From Phytophthora sp. 'mugwort' (Eukaryota; Oomycota; Peronosporomycetes; Peronosporales; Peronosporaceae), in the NCBI GenBank assembly GCA_033558025.1, contig JAUCEF010000005.1, positions 7,316,001-7,380,000 on the forward strand: a stretch of DNA of 64,000 nt, read 5' to 3'. Numbering within the stretch: the first letter of the stretch is position 1; every line of letters starts with the position of its first letter. The position numbers and the translations under genes were made by a program. This document shows positions 55,421 to 64,000 of the stretch, piece by piece. Below the pieces are notes generated by a model, which did no database searches, was not told where the DNA came from, and saw only the letters and a list, made by a program, of their open reading frames with translations.

Positions 55421-55974
55421 TCACGGAATCACCCTGGTCAACATTCATTCCATAACTTCTTAGAACGGAACCAAGCACCTTGTACACGCGTGCAATTCCG
55501 AATTCATTGACACCTCGCGGCGTATGAGGGAATCCTCCCAAAACAAGTTTGCCGCTTCCCAGCCGCTGACACAGCGGCGGACCGCCCAGGGCATTCGACC
55601 CTAAATCAGCTCGATGCTTAGCGCGAAGTTCTCATGGATTCGACTGAACGACTCCGATTACGAGGTCGACTCATCGTCTCCTATCTACTCGTCGTCCCAA
55701 GCCCGATGGACACTGACAGGTTAACTACGAGTGAAATATGTGTCTGAACCAGGGTTCGTAGAAATAATAAAAAAAAAATAGTGGTACAGAACAAAATAAA
55801 TAAATATAATATAATATTTATTTTCGCCGATGGATTTATCCCGAATACCTTTGAACCAACCATTTCGAAACAACTGGAGCGGAGCTGCGGTCATGCTTCG
55901 GGTGAAAGGTGTTGCGATCCGCGCCCCACTCATCCTTTCTGTGGTGCACACGAATCACGAAAAAACTCGGCACG
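55421..55974. other. Spacer, no gene recognised
   Basis: Contains an A-run and AATAT-rich tract at about 55770-55820. No feature assigned. Confidence 0.4.
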
Positions 55975-56350
55975 GTATTCTTCGTGTGGCAAGTGGACGG
56001 GCGATTCAAGAGCAACTTCTGCAACGAGAGGTACTGCAAACAGAAGGCACCCACTATGCCAATATGCTGAAGCACGTTCGTGACCTTCCACACGCTACTT
56101 AACGACTGCCGCGGACGCCCTCCGGATGAACTGTGTCTTCAAACGGAACGGGACAGAGACAACCGTACCTGGATTTCCTGGATTGTCGATCGCTATCTCC
56201 CGCTGAGCTTCTGCGACGACGCTGAAACAAAAAACAGTCCCCCTCTCACCGATGGCATCGGCTACCCTGTGCTTACTGACTTACGGCGTATCTGCTCGCT
56301 GTCAAACCGAGCGACCAGAACGTCACGTTGCCTGACGGAGGGCATGGAGC
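55975..56350 (+). pseudogene. hAT transposase N-terminal remnant (BED finger)
   Basis: Across two frames it reads FFVWQVDGRFKSNFCNERYC then GTHYANMLKHVRDLPH, a BED-type zinc finger with CxxxxC and an H-spaced end. Next comes NRTWISWIVDRYLPLSFCDD, the conserved block following the BED finger in hAT transposases. The region breaks off at about 56340 into a Glu/Arg-rich unrelated frame. It differs from the hAT at 9 kb, which keeps only the C-terminus. Confidence 0.6.
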
Positions 56351-57149
56351 GCAAGGAGGAGCCACCTGTGGCCGCCTCGCGCCACGAGGAGCAGCATATG
56401 CCTCTGCCCGCGCGGAGACGCCAGAGGAGGAAAAAGAGCCTAAATACTAGCCGGCATCGACCCAGTAGGATGAGGACGGCGCGTGTGAGGAGGCCGCGGA
56501 AGTGACGATGTGCAGAGGACTTAGTCTGCATGGCGCGGCAGCGATCGAGCTGGCATGGACAGCGGCAGGACGTCAATCGGCGCGTCGATTTGTGTATAAT
56601 AACTGTACTTGCTGCTTCATTCAGTATGACTTAGTTGCGATCGTTATGGCAGGTATTCTACGAGCTGAACCTGAACTATTGGAAAGTGGGGTGACGGCAA
56701 CTGCGTCAGTTTCGGAGACGGAGCCTATGGAGGAGGTGGAGGACAAGCAGTTGAAGTAGAAGCCGACGCTTTGATGATGGCCAAGGGCAGGCGAGGAGGG
56801 CGAGTAGATGCCGCTTCGCGACGACACGCAGAAGCAGCAGAACGCCAATCACCAGCAAATTCATTTTTCATTTTGCTCCGTTAAACTTCTGGTCCATACG
56901 CGATGTGTCAACTTGAACCGTTCTGCACATTAGAAGAAATAGCACTGTGTGCATCGTCGTCCAGTGCTTCGTCCTTCGCTGCGTCATCTTGCTGCGATTG
57001 CTGTTTCACCGCTCGTGAGTCTCCGCTCAGCGGCCGAATCGAGGTCGGCGACGTCTCCGCTGCAAACAACCATGTAAGTCATGCACCTTTCATATCTTGG
57101 TAACCTTTGTTGCTACGCACTTGCGGGCAGTACTAATCGAGCTAGTTGT
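56351..57149. other. Unassigned sequence
   Basis: Arg-rich and Ser-rich frames only. A plus-strand frame from 56903 ends at a GTAAGT (57074), which could be a splice donor, but no downstream exon could be supported. Confidence 0.35.
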
Positions 57150-57845
57150 TATATTGGTGATCAACATTCAGCTCAACAAACGGACTTCGTCTGACTATGT
57201 ACTTCCCGTAGCTATTGGAGTGCCTTTCAGCTCAGTATCTACGTTGATTCTAGGACACTTGGCAGCGTTATGACCGGTCAGCTTGCAGATGCTGCAATGA
57301 TACGTTTGTCGCTTCTGTTGGATTGCCTTCGTGAGAAATGTCCCGATACATTCCTGCACTAGCAGTGACGTAATCGATCCGATTCGCTCGCTTTCTAGCC
57401 CACCGACATGCCGACCCTCAGTTGATTCGTGGGGACCAGGTAAAGCACAAGATCCGTTGTCCTTCGAATTAGTAGAAGCGGTTGATCGTTCACCTTTGCT
57501 TCTTAACCTCTTCTTTTTGTTTGGTCGATCTTTCTTGTTTGTAGACTTGCGCGAGCAACTGCTCGACGCTAATGCGGAGGAGGCTTCGTATTTTCGATGG
57601 TTGTCAAGTCGATATCACGAGACAACATGATGGAAACGCCTCGAAATGCATTCGCAAAACAATTAATGAGGTAAGGTCGATGGAAAGATTCTCTAGATCA
57701 GACTTTCCAATTGGTTGTTCACCCCGTCGTCGAAGCATGACTGCTAACAGGTGTCGAGATGGGACGCCACGCTGCTCACGCACGGAGCACCGAGTGCAAG
57801 TTGCGCTCTCGGTGTCGACAACATACCTGCGAATGTAAGTGTTGC
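57150..57845 (-). pseudogene. MULE transposase C-terminus (SWIM and CCHC zinc fingers)
   Basis: Minus strand. Just after a good acceptor (ACATTCGCAG near 57840) it reads RYVVDTESATCTRCSVREQR then GVPSRHLLAVMLRRRGEQ, a SWIM finger with one Cys replaced. Further on, past a stop, comes FLTKAIQQKRQTYHCSICKL with CxxC...GHxxxxC (TGHNAAKCP; 57252-57296), a zinc knuckle as found at the end of MULE proteins. One frame break lies near 57660 and a stop near 57520. Confidence 0.68.
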
Positions 57846-57951
57846 TGTTGACATCTTCCTTGTTTTCACTTACATAGAACCGTAGTTTTAATCAATGCCA
57901 TCCTAGGCACATACTTTAGTTGACTGTCAACTAATGACTTGGCCTTCTGAG

Positions 57952-58695
57952 TTAAGATGAAAGAGGAGCTGGACCAGGTAGATGTCGACTTCGTTTGCGC
58001 TCACAACCTGTTTTTATAGTACGCTCGCAATTACGACGTATGGCAGTAGGTACTTCTTCTAATATCGCCATGTTCCACACTAACGCATTGGTTTCGCGTT
58101 TGTTACTGCTTGTTGCCCGCGTTCCGTACAGAGACAATTGATCTCCGTACGCCGGAAGCTTCGACCATCGGTTGAGTAGTGTGGAAGCTCCACATCGGAG
58201 TGAGCAAAATTACCAAAATAGCTCCAAGACATAGGGTTCAATCGTCCCAGGTCCTCACTCGCTAAATGCGCTAATGCTGGCACGGACTACGAAGAGGTCG
58301 TCGTTGATATGCAGCTCGTATCTCATCAGTGCTCGATCGTAAATAATGCCAACGTTGTAGCAGCTTGCAGGGGCTTATAAATAAAAGGACACCCTGCAGT
58401 AATCGATGGCTCCACAAATTTAAATCTGTCTATAATCTCAATGTGCAGTGAGCAAGACCTTAGATGAACATGCAGACCAAGACTCCACAAAACCTGCTGT
58501 GCGTCAAGTGGTTTTCCTATATCGGTAAAAGTGGACGATCATGTAACCTAATGCCTGCAACCATGCAGTTAGCGTAGAACCACGCAAAGGTGTCGGTGGT
58601 CTCCTTGTATACAAAGGCCACCGCCGCTGGTATGTTCCCACCATCACCATCTGTCCCCCAAAGGGTACGACAAACTCCATTATATGACGCGTGTT
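57952..58695 (-). pseudogene. Decayed coding block, family unknown
   Basis: Minus-strand stretches that look like protein. In 58680-58570 are MEFVVPFGGQMVMVGTYQRR and TPLRGSTLTAWLQALGYMIV. In 58283-58080 are NPMSWSYFGNFAHSDVELPH and YSTDGRSFRRTEIN, and in 58137-57952 ALVWNMAILEEVPTAIRRNC. They lie in different frames with stops between, upstream of the MULE C-terminus. No family was recognised. Confidence 0.35.
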
Positions 58696-59010
58696 TTATG
58701 GTATGCCGTCATTTTCACGAACTGGTAACCAATTCGGTTGGCCGGCTGCGATGTCGCCAATCGATAAAAAGACGCGATAGAATCGGTCTTTACTATCGTC
58801 TGACAGCAAACTCGAGATGACGGGTTGGTTCTCTGACAAGGCCAGCAAGAAACTAGACAGCTGTTGGTAGTTCACATCAGCATTGTCACATTTCTCCATC
58901 TCGCGTTTGCCACTGCAATATCGCGATACAAAGTAGGTACTATCCACATTACTGTCTGTCTTGAGGAACCGAACAACTCGAGCAGCAGATGTGTCGAGTC
59001 CTTTAACCAA
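58696..59010 (-). CDS. Hypothetical reading frame, part of the same unknown block
   Basis: A 104-residue frame (LDTSAARVVRFLKTDSNVDS, YCSGKREMEKCDNADVNY, LSSFLLALSENQPVISSLLS). It is open in frame from about 59055. Composition is that of a real protein. It may be one exon or a frameshifted piece of a longer gene with 59255-60022. Function unknown. Confidence 0.35.
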   Translation of the reverse strand: MVKGLDTSAARVVRFLKTDSNVDSTYFVSRYCSGKREMEKCDNADVNYQQLSSFLLALSENQPVISSLLSDDSKDRFYRVFLSIGDIAAGQPNWLPVRENDGIP

Positions 59011-59254
59011 GGAGACTTTAAATTCGGGAAAAAGAGCTAGCTGACGAGCCGAGGGCTCCCCACAGAAATGTACAAATTGCTGGGAGATGTGTTAAATGTA
59101 GTCACATACCATGCGCCAGAGGGATTCTTGATAGCTTAGTTCGCCTAACTTTTGCAGGGTTTGATGGGGCTCTTTTCTAGTGTTAAGTGGCCTTCTATTT
59201 GAGCTTATTTCGTTGACCTATAGAAGCCTTATATGCAGAAGACGTATCTGAATG

Positions 59255-60022
59255 TCAACCGTCCAGGTGGGTTTGTTGCATTTGCATCAAGGGTGTTGAG
59301 TCTGCAATTATTTTTCTTGTCGTGGGGTTGGGGATCGAATCTCCTCCGGTGCTGTGTGTGTCATAGATGATCGTGGTTCTTGTTTTTGCCAGTAGCTTCG
59401 CGGCTCGGACCGCGGTTCCAGCTGGCTTACCCCATTGTACGGAGTAGAACAAATTGAGGTTCTGTACGAGTGTGGCTGCTGACCCGGTTGTTTGGTCATT
59501 CTTCTTGAGCTGCTGAAGCTGCTGTTGCAGTTTTTTGTCAAGACTGTCGATCCAGAGGTAGGTCGAGCCCGGGGTAGTCATCGCTATGAGTTCTGTCACC
59601 CTGTGGGTCAGCGTTCTGGCCTTGTCATCCATCCCAGTGGTTTTGGGCCCCATATAGAGACTTCCCGCTTTCTTGGACTTCCATTGCTGATCCGCCATCT
59701 GGTGGTAGAGGACCCCTCCCGTTATAATGCTGTCTGTACTTGTGTAAGTGCTGAAATTAATATTCCAGACTTCGAGGTCAGGCGCATCGTCATCTTCGTT
59801 CAGTGTCATCATGATGCTGTTGCAGATGGCGAGGCACCTGCCTTGAATCCGCTTTGCCGGTTGCTGTTCCCACGCATTGGCAATCGCTTTTAATTGGTGC
59901 GACCCTGCCGCCACAAAGTGTGTCTCTGTTTTAGTTAGTGTATCCTTGAATATTGAGTCGTTGATGGGGCTCTTTTCTGAAATATAAGGGCAAACCCAAA
60001 ACACACTCGGGGCCACTCGCAC
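59255..60022 (-). CDS. Hypothetical protein, 255 residues, unknown family
   Basis: Longest open frame of the 57.9-60.4 kb block. It reads FWVCPYISEKSPINDSIFKD, KRIQGRCLAICNSIMMTLNE, DLEVWNINFSTYTSTDSIIT and a Gln/Leu-rich LDKKLQQQLQQLKKND. The frame is open further upstream (to about 60040) without an ATG, so the start lies in another frame or exon. Sequence at 60360-60077 (minus) may be its N-terminus. The 16-bp string GATGGGGCTCTTTTCT occurs both inside this frame (59962) and just beyond its 3' end (59163). Family unknown; an old virus- or transposon-derived gene is possible. Confidence 0.4.
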   Translation of the reverse strand: MRVAPSVFWVCPYISEKSPINDSIFKDTLTKTETHFVAAGSHQLKAIANAWEQQPAKRIQGRCLAICNSIMMTLNEDDDAPDLEVWNINFSTYTSTDSIITGGVLYHQMADQQWKSKKAGSLYMGPKTTGMDDKARTLTHRVTELIAMTTPGSTYLWIDSLDKKLQQQLQQLKKNDQTTGSAATLVQNLNLFYSVQWGKPAGTAVRAAKLLAKTRTTIIYDTHSTGGDSIPNPTTRKIIADSTPLMQMQQTHLDG

Positions 60023-60364
60023 GCTCCCATCTCTTTTGTAGACCTTTGTCTAGCTGTCGAATGCTCTTGTTCTCGTTCAAGGGGATGCCTCTAAGAAAGT
60101 CGGTGCAGCCTCGAGGTTCGCAAAGTACATTAGGTGCTCAACACGGTCCCTGCGGTGAAGTTTTAGCACGTCGAGCTTCCTCCCTTCTGTGCTGTAGGAG
60201 GAGTGAACCACTACGCAGTGGTTACAAATATGTGTTTTTGCTATCCTTGGAACTGAAGCAGTTGAAGTCATCAAGCTTTTTGTCCAACGAAAACATATAT
60301 TCTTATTGTTAGGTGTTGTGATAAATGTTGGTGTGTTTGTTAAGTTCTGTGATGAAAATCCCAT

Positions 60365-60865
60365 TTCAGATCGACATTGAAATCGAAAACGCGTGTATTG
60401 AAGAAAAGAGGTGTCTATTCGACCTAACAGGTAGCAAGATGGTGCACACCAAAGTGCGCAAGGAGTGGGTGATGGAATAAACCCAGACCTCCTTGTGACA
60501 ACACGGCCTGGCTTGAGTACTACGAGAATGAATCCCCCGAATCTGTCGTTCGCCGGTCACTATATTTCCTATTTCTGTAGATCCCTTAGTATGAATTTTA
60601 CCAAAATATAATCACCCTGATTCGCCGGGAAAAAGGTACAATTATTGTCCGCAACTAGGGGAGGAGTCAATTCTGGCTGCCTATTGGTCGGAAGGCAGGT
60701 GTACGCTTTGACAAATCGTATAACGTAAAATACGGATTTGTACTCCCCCATCAAATAGAACGCCCATCGAATAAAGCGCTTTCTGAAAGGGCGTTGTATA
60801 ACAATAGAACGCTCTCGCACCAGTCAATTCAAATTCACGTGCTTCTGGTTCGCTGGTTTAAAATG
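60365..60865. other. Spacer, possible pogo 5' flank
   Basis: No gene. Should contain the 5' end of the pogo-like element, but no terminal inverted repeat was matched. Confidence 0.4.
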
Positions 60866-60965
60866 GATGGTTCATAGCCACTGCCCATTGCCTGCTTTGG
60901 TTGCGCTGCAGTTCTCACTCTCCAAGTTCCAATGCCGGCCAAAACGTAAAAGCATCGAAATCAGC

Positions 60966-62120
60966 ATGAAGCAGCAAGCCATAGACTGGATTGCGACTGA
61001 ACGAGGCAGCGTGCTGTCACACGCTGAAGTTCACTTTCTCCGTCGAGGATGGCGGATCACGGCATCCTGTTTCTGCCAGTGGTGGCGCGATCGTGAGCAG
61101 ATCATGGCTGAGCCAGGTTCTCGCCGCCGAATCGCTGGTGGAGGCCGACGCCCACTGCTGGGGGCCGTGGAAGACGAGCTCATTGACCTCATCTACGAGA
61201 AGCGCATCAGAAAAAGAAGGTCACGCGGGACTGGATTGCGACAACGCTATCCAGCTCTTTCAAGCCAGTCGTACCGAAGAAGAGCATGAAGAGGACCCCA
61301 TTCACTTCGTGGTGTTCGACGCCTGGGTCCACAACTTCATGGCTCGAAACGGCCTCACGCTCCGTAAGCGTACCAACCTGACAAACTGACCGACGACGTT
61401 CTGGTTGGGCGCGCGGTGGCCTACATGCAGTTTCTAGAAGAGCACAAGCCGCACATGAACCGAGACCGCACCGTCCTTATGGACGAGACAGCGGTGTATT
61501 TCGAAGACGCTCGAGCGTACACCGTAGACGAGGTTGGCGCTCGCCATGTGGTGGTGCGCTCAACGGGTTTTGCGTCAATGCGGATCACCGTCATGGTTGC
61601 GGTAACTGCTACGGGCAAGAAGTTGACGCCCTGTCTCATCTGGAAGAGGAAGACTTGTGGGTCGATCGAGCGCCTTGGTGGCTGCTATGTTGCCTACCAG
61701 CAGCGCGCTTGGGTGGACCAGGACCTCCTCCTAAACTGGTTGGACTGGTACTATCCTACCGCCCTCCAGACAACTGGTCAGTACATCGTGTGGGACTCGA
61801 TGCGAGCCCATATTGGGTAGCGTGTTAAGCAGCGGTGCTCCGAGAAGGCGATTAAGATGGCTGTCATGCCCAGCAGTTTGGCACCGTACGTGCAAGCTGG
61901 AGATGTTGGTATCTACAATTCGTCTAAGGACAACATCTCCAGGCTGATTAAGGAGTGGAAGTGCTCGGATGAGGTGACGTACAGCAAGGGCGGGAGTCCA
62001 CGTCCGCCTGAGGTCGCACTTGTAACGTCGTGGGTCGCTCGAGCCTGGAAGCAGACACCAGATGAAGTCGTCATGAAGAGCGTGCAAGACTGCGGCTTCA
62101 GCAGCAACTCAAGCAAGTGA
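60966..62120 (+). pseudogene. Pogo/Tigger-like (DDE_1) transposase, broken
   Basis: Starts MKQQAIDWIATERGSVLSHA, followed by a CENP-B-type helix-turn-helix region (to about 61230) and, after a frameshift, AIQLFQASRTEEEHEEDPIH and FMARNGLTLRKRTNLT. The DDE_1 domain from 61416 has the first acidic residue in VLMDETAVYFEDA, the second in QYIVWDSMRAHIG (near 61795) and the third in AGDVGIYNSSKDN (near 61905). A TAG at 61818, just after the second block, and a frameshift near 61235 inactivate the copy. The C-terminal end at 62118 is otherwise in frame. Confidence 0.83.
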
Positions 62121-62340
62121 CATATTGCCAAGCACGATGTGTACGGCTCGAAATTTAGAGCGGATTGGGATCTACGCGAGGGAGGCGATGATAACGATGT
62201 TTCTGAAGTAGCAATGACGCGGTGATGGATACGTTCGATGAGATCGTCATTGAAGACTAGAGTAGCGCTCAAAAAGGCAAGTTGGTTGACAGTCTTAACG
62301 ATGGCAATGCAAGGAAATTGGAGAGAAAACGTACCATTTT
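62121..62340. other. Spacer, nothing recognised
   Basis: 3' flank of the pogo-like gene. Confidence 0.4.
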
Positions 62341-62344
62341 TAGT

Positions 62345-62452
62345 GCGGGGAATTAACAGTCTCGAGAGGTCTCGAACCCGCGACAACCCTGCTCCCAATA
62401 GGGCCCTCAATAAACTCAGCCGTTTTAACCGGTTGAGCTGTCAGCACTGGTG
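62345..62452 (-). repeat. tRNA-derived SINE-like unit
   Basis: Minus strand carries an RNA polymerase III internal promoter. The A-box-like CAGCTCAACCG (62440-62430) fits TRGYNNARNNG but for its first base, and the B box GGTTCGAGACC (62378-62368) fits GWTCRANNC. The boxes are about 60 bases apart. The sequence resembles a tRNA D arm but cannot be folded into a full cloverleaf by eye, so a SINE or tRNA pseudogene is more likely than a working tRNA. Confidence 0.55.
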
Positions 62453-62568
62453 AAAACTCAATTAAAACACTGTAAATTACGTGTAATCGATTATAACGCG
62501 TATTTTCTATCTGACCGCGTTTTATAATATTGAACGCGGCGCATTAATCCGTATTTTACGTTAGTTTG

Positions 62569-62643
62569 ACAGGAGGAATTCGGAACCCACTATTTTTGCA
62601 GTTAAATTCGGTACCCAAATATTGGGTACCGAATTCCTCCTGT
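62569..62643. repeat. Nested palindrome
   Basis: Outer arms ACAGGAGGAATTCGG (62569-62583) and its reverse complement at 62629-62643. Inside, TTCGGTACCCA is followed by its own inverted copy (62607-62633). One 12-base motif thus occurs three times, twice direct and once inverted. It may be the end of a mobile element. Confidence 0.65.
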
Positions 62644-62833
62644 GAAACCACACGATTGGGTCACTCGATCAGAAATCGGACGCAGAGAAAACGGTGCCCA
62701 TCTCCAAACGCTTTGATGTGATCAAACGCACGACTTACACTACTAGATGTAATCTCAGCGATTGATTGTCTCTGACTCAAGACAGCAACAAGTCTCCTTC
62801 ACAACGCAATCTCCAGAGAACAAAATATCGGGA

Positions 62834-63355
62834 ATGGACTACGGTGACGATGTGAGGACATGCATTGTAGATCATTCATTGGGATGGGGTGGTGTCTGCT
62901 AACCTAATATTCTGAGCCAGAACACCTACGTGGCCCCGCCGTTCCTCATCAACTGGAACTTTCAAGAGCTGCAAGATTTTGTGGCCCGTGCGAATGCAAC
63001 TCATCCAAGAACAGACCTGCCAAATGCTCCACGTTGGCTGAAGGTCCGAGCGCCATTTATGACGACCGCCTCCCTCACGAGAGATATTGTGGAATACTTG
63101 GAAGATAATCCTCATTTAGCAGATGCACGATTCGGATCCGTTTTGCTTGTTCCTCGCTCCATGCAACACTACAGTCGAATACTCGGGCGCCTCGGTATCA
63201 TGGAGGTTGATCCGTTCATGCAAGCTGTTATGAATGAAGCCCCTGCACACGAGCGGATTGCTGCCATCGGAATATTGCAGGAGGGTCGATGTGGCTATCA
63301 GACACGTCGTATTCTGCGTGAAAGCCCAACGCCATATCGACAGATGTTTGAATAA
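62834..63355 (+). CDS. Small hypothetical protein, two exons
   Basis: The first exon 62834-62851 (MDYGDD) joins 62921-63355 across a 69-bp intron with GTGAGG donor, GCTAACCTAAT branch region and CCAG acceptor, giving 150 residues in phase. The second exon has no ATG near its start, which favours the splice. The protein is soluble and mostly helical (NWNFQELQDFVARANA, LTRDIVEYLEDNPHLADARF, SMQHYSRILGRLGIMEVDPF). No signal peptide or known domain was seen. Function unknown. Confidence 0.55.
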
Positions 63356-64000
63356 GGAGAATGTCGTCAGATGTTCGTGGGGATCAGTGGAAGCTAACTG
63401 TCCAAGGGAGGAAGATGGCACGTGTTAATATAGTTTGTTGGTACTGTCAGAGGATTTTTATTTAATTTATCCGCTCTATGATGTTCAGTGTTGAAACAAC
63501 CTTCAGCGGACATTGCTTGCCAGTAGTATTTGTACTTGCAGTTGTCAACAGAGCACAATCATGTCACTCGATATCGTTCTGCTCTCGGCGCTAAAGCCTA
63601 GAATGCAACGCCCTCACCCTTCTAATAGTAAAAATAAGTAAAACTGAAAAAAAAAACCAAGACTGCGTCGCGTCACTTCGGGGGTGGCATGGGATCCCCT
63701 TGATAAATATTGGATGGCGGGCACTTCCGGGCAAATCCAAAAGTTCTGCAGCAAAAATGGGTATTGAATACGAGGCTGCAAAGCTTTTACATCACAATGA
63801 AATGAAGCAGATTTCGTGAATGCACATAATGGAGCACGATGTCAGCCGCGACTCATTGTTGATGTGGGCTATCAGATATATTGGAACTGAGTCATGCAGG
63901 CGGCACCAAGCCAGCGTGGTCTTTGTTGTCATTGACGTCGATAAATTAAGCGTCACTCGCCGCGCTGCTCGGATGGCTCAGCCAATTTTCGCTAAGTTTT
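63356..64000. other. Intergenic to window end
   Basis: No gene or repeat recognised. Confidence 0.5.

Noticed and set aside
1..64000. CRISPR arrays, bacterial operons, Shine-Dalgarno sites
   Set aside because: The genes are spliced eukaryotic genes and no regularly spaced direct repeats exist; prokaryotic features are not expected.
1..64000. RXLR or Crinkler effector genes
   Set aside because: I looked for a signal peptide followed by an RxLR or LFLAK motif in the intact frames and found none.

Overview
The window looks like nuclear DNA of an oomycete, most likely a Phytophthora-type genome. The evidence is intron-bearing eukaryotic genes with very short GT-AG introns (about 59-101 bp, several with a CTAAC/CTAAT-like branch site), an oomycete-type initiator (YTCANTYY) upstream of two genes, a flagellar dynein light chain, and a dense, decayed mix of Mutator (MULE), hAT, mariner, pogo, Harbinger, Copia and Gypsy elements. 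The genus is an inference; eukaryotic origin is directly supported.

Layout. 1-3.4 kb: decayed mariner (minus), a small inverted-repeat element and a fragment of a sugar-transporter gene. 4.3-8.1 kb: two intact SLC45/sucrose-type transporter paralogues on opposite strands, 3' ends facing each other. 9.0-12.0 kb: a delimited 983-bp hAT derivative with target-site duplication, a near-perfect 64-bp-arm hairpin, and a broken Gypsy (LTR plus gag). 12.0-14.8 kb: no assignable gene. 14.8-19.0 kb: three plus-strand genes, an ankyrin-repeat protein (3 exons), a 600-residue orphan protein (7 exons) and NF-YC. 20.3-26.6 kb: coiled-coil gene remnant and a mariner split by a Copia element. 27.7-36.1 kb: two MULE transposase loci, one fused to a C48/Ulp1 peptidase region, bracketed by fragments of a 3-hydroxyisobutyrate dehydrogenase (HIBADH) gene.

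36.8-43.2 kb is a compact housekeeping island: HIBADH (plus), then DNAL1, TAF1B/Rrn7 and eEF1B-beta (all minus), then an EEF2KMT/FAM86-type methyltransferase (plus) whose start codon lies 166 bp from that of eEF1B-beta. 43.2-46.1 kb holds a dead and a live copy of the same transporter family. 46.4-62.6 kb is again mobile-element territory: a Gypsy pol, a nearly intact Harbinger transposase, hAT and MULE fragments, an unassigned degraded coding block (57.9-60.4 kb), a pogo-like transposase and a tRNA-derived SINE-like unit. A small two-exon orphan gene lies at 62.8-63.4 kb.

Functionally the intact genes are unrelated housekeeping and transport functions: valine catabolism (HIBADH), RNA polymerase I initiation (TAF1B), translation elongation and elongation-factor methylation (eEF1B-beta and the EEF2KMT-like enzyme), flagellar motility (DNAL1), CCAAT-box transcription (NF-YC) and sugar uptake (three transporters). 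Exon boundaries were derived by hand from splice signals and reading-frame continuity; no alignment was run.
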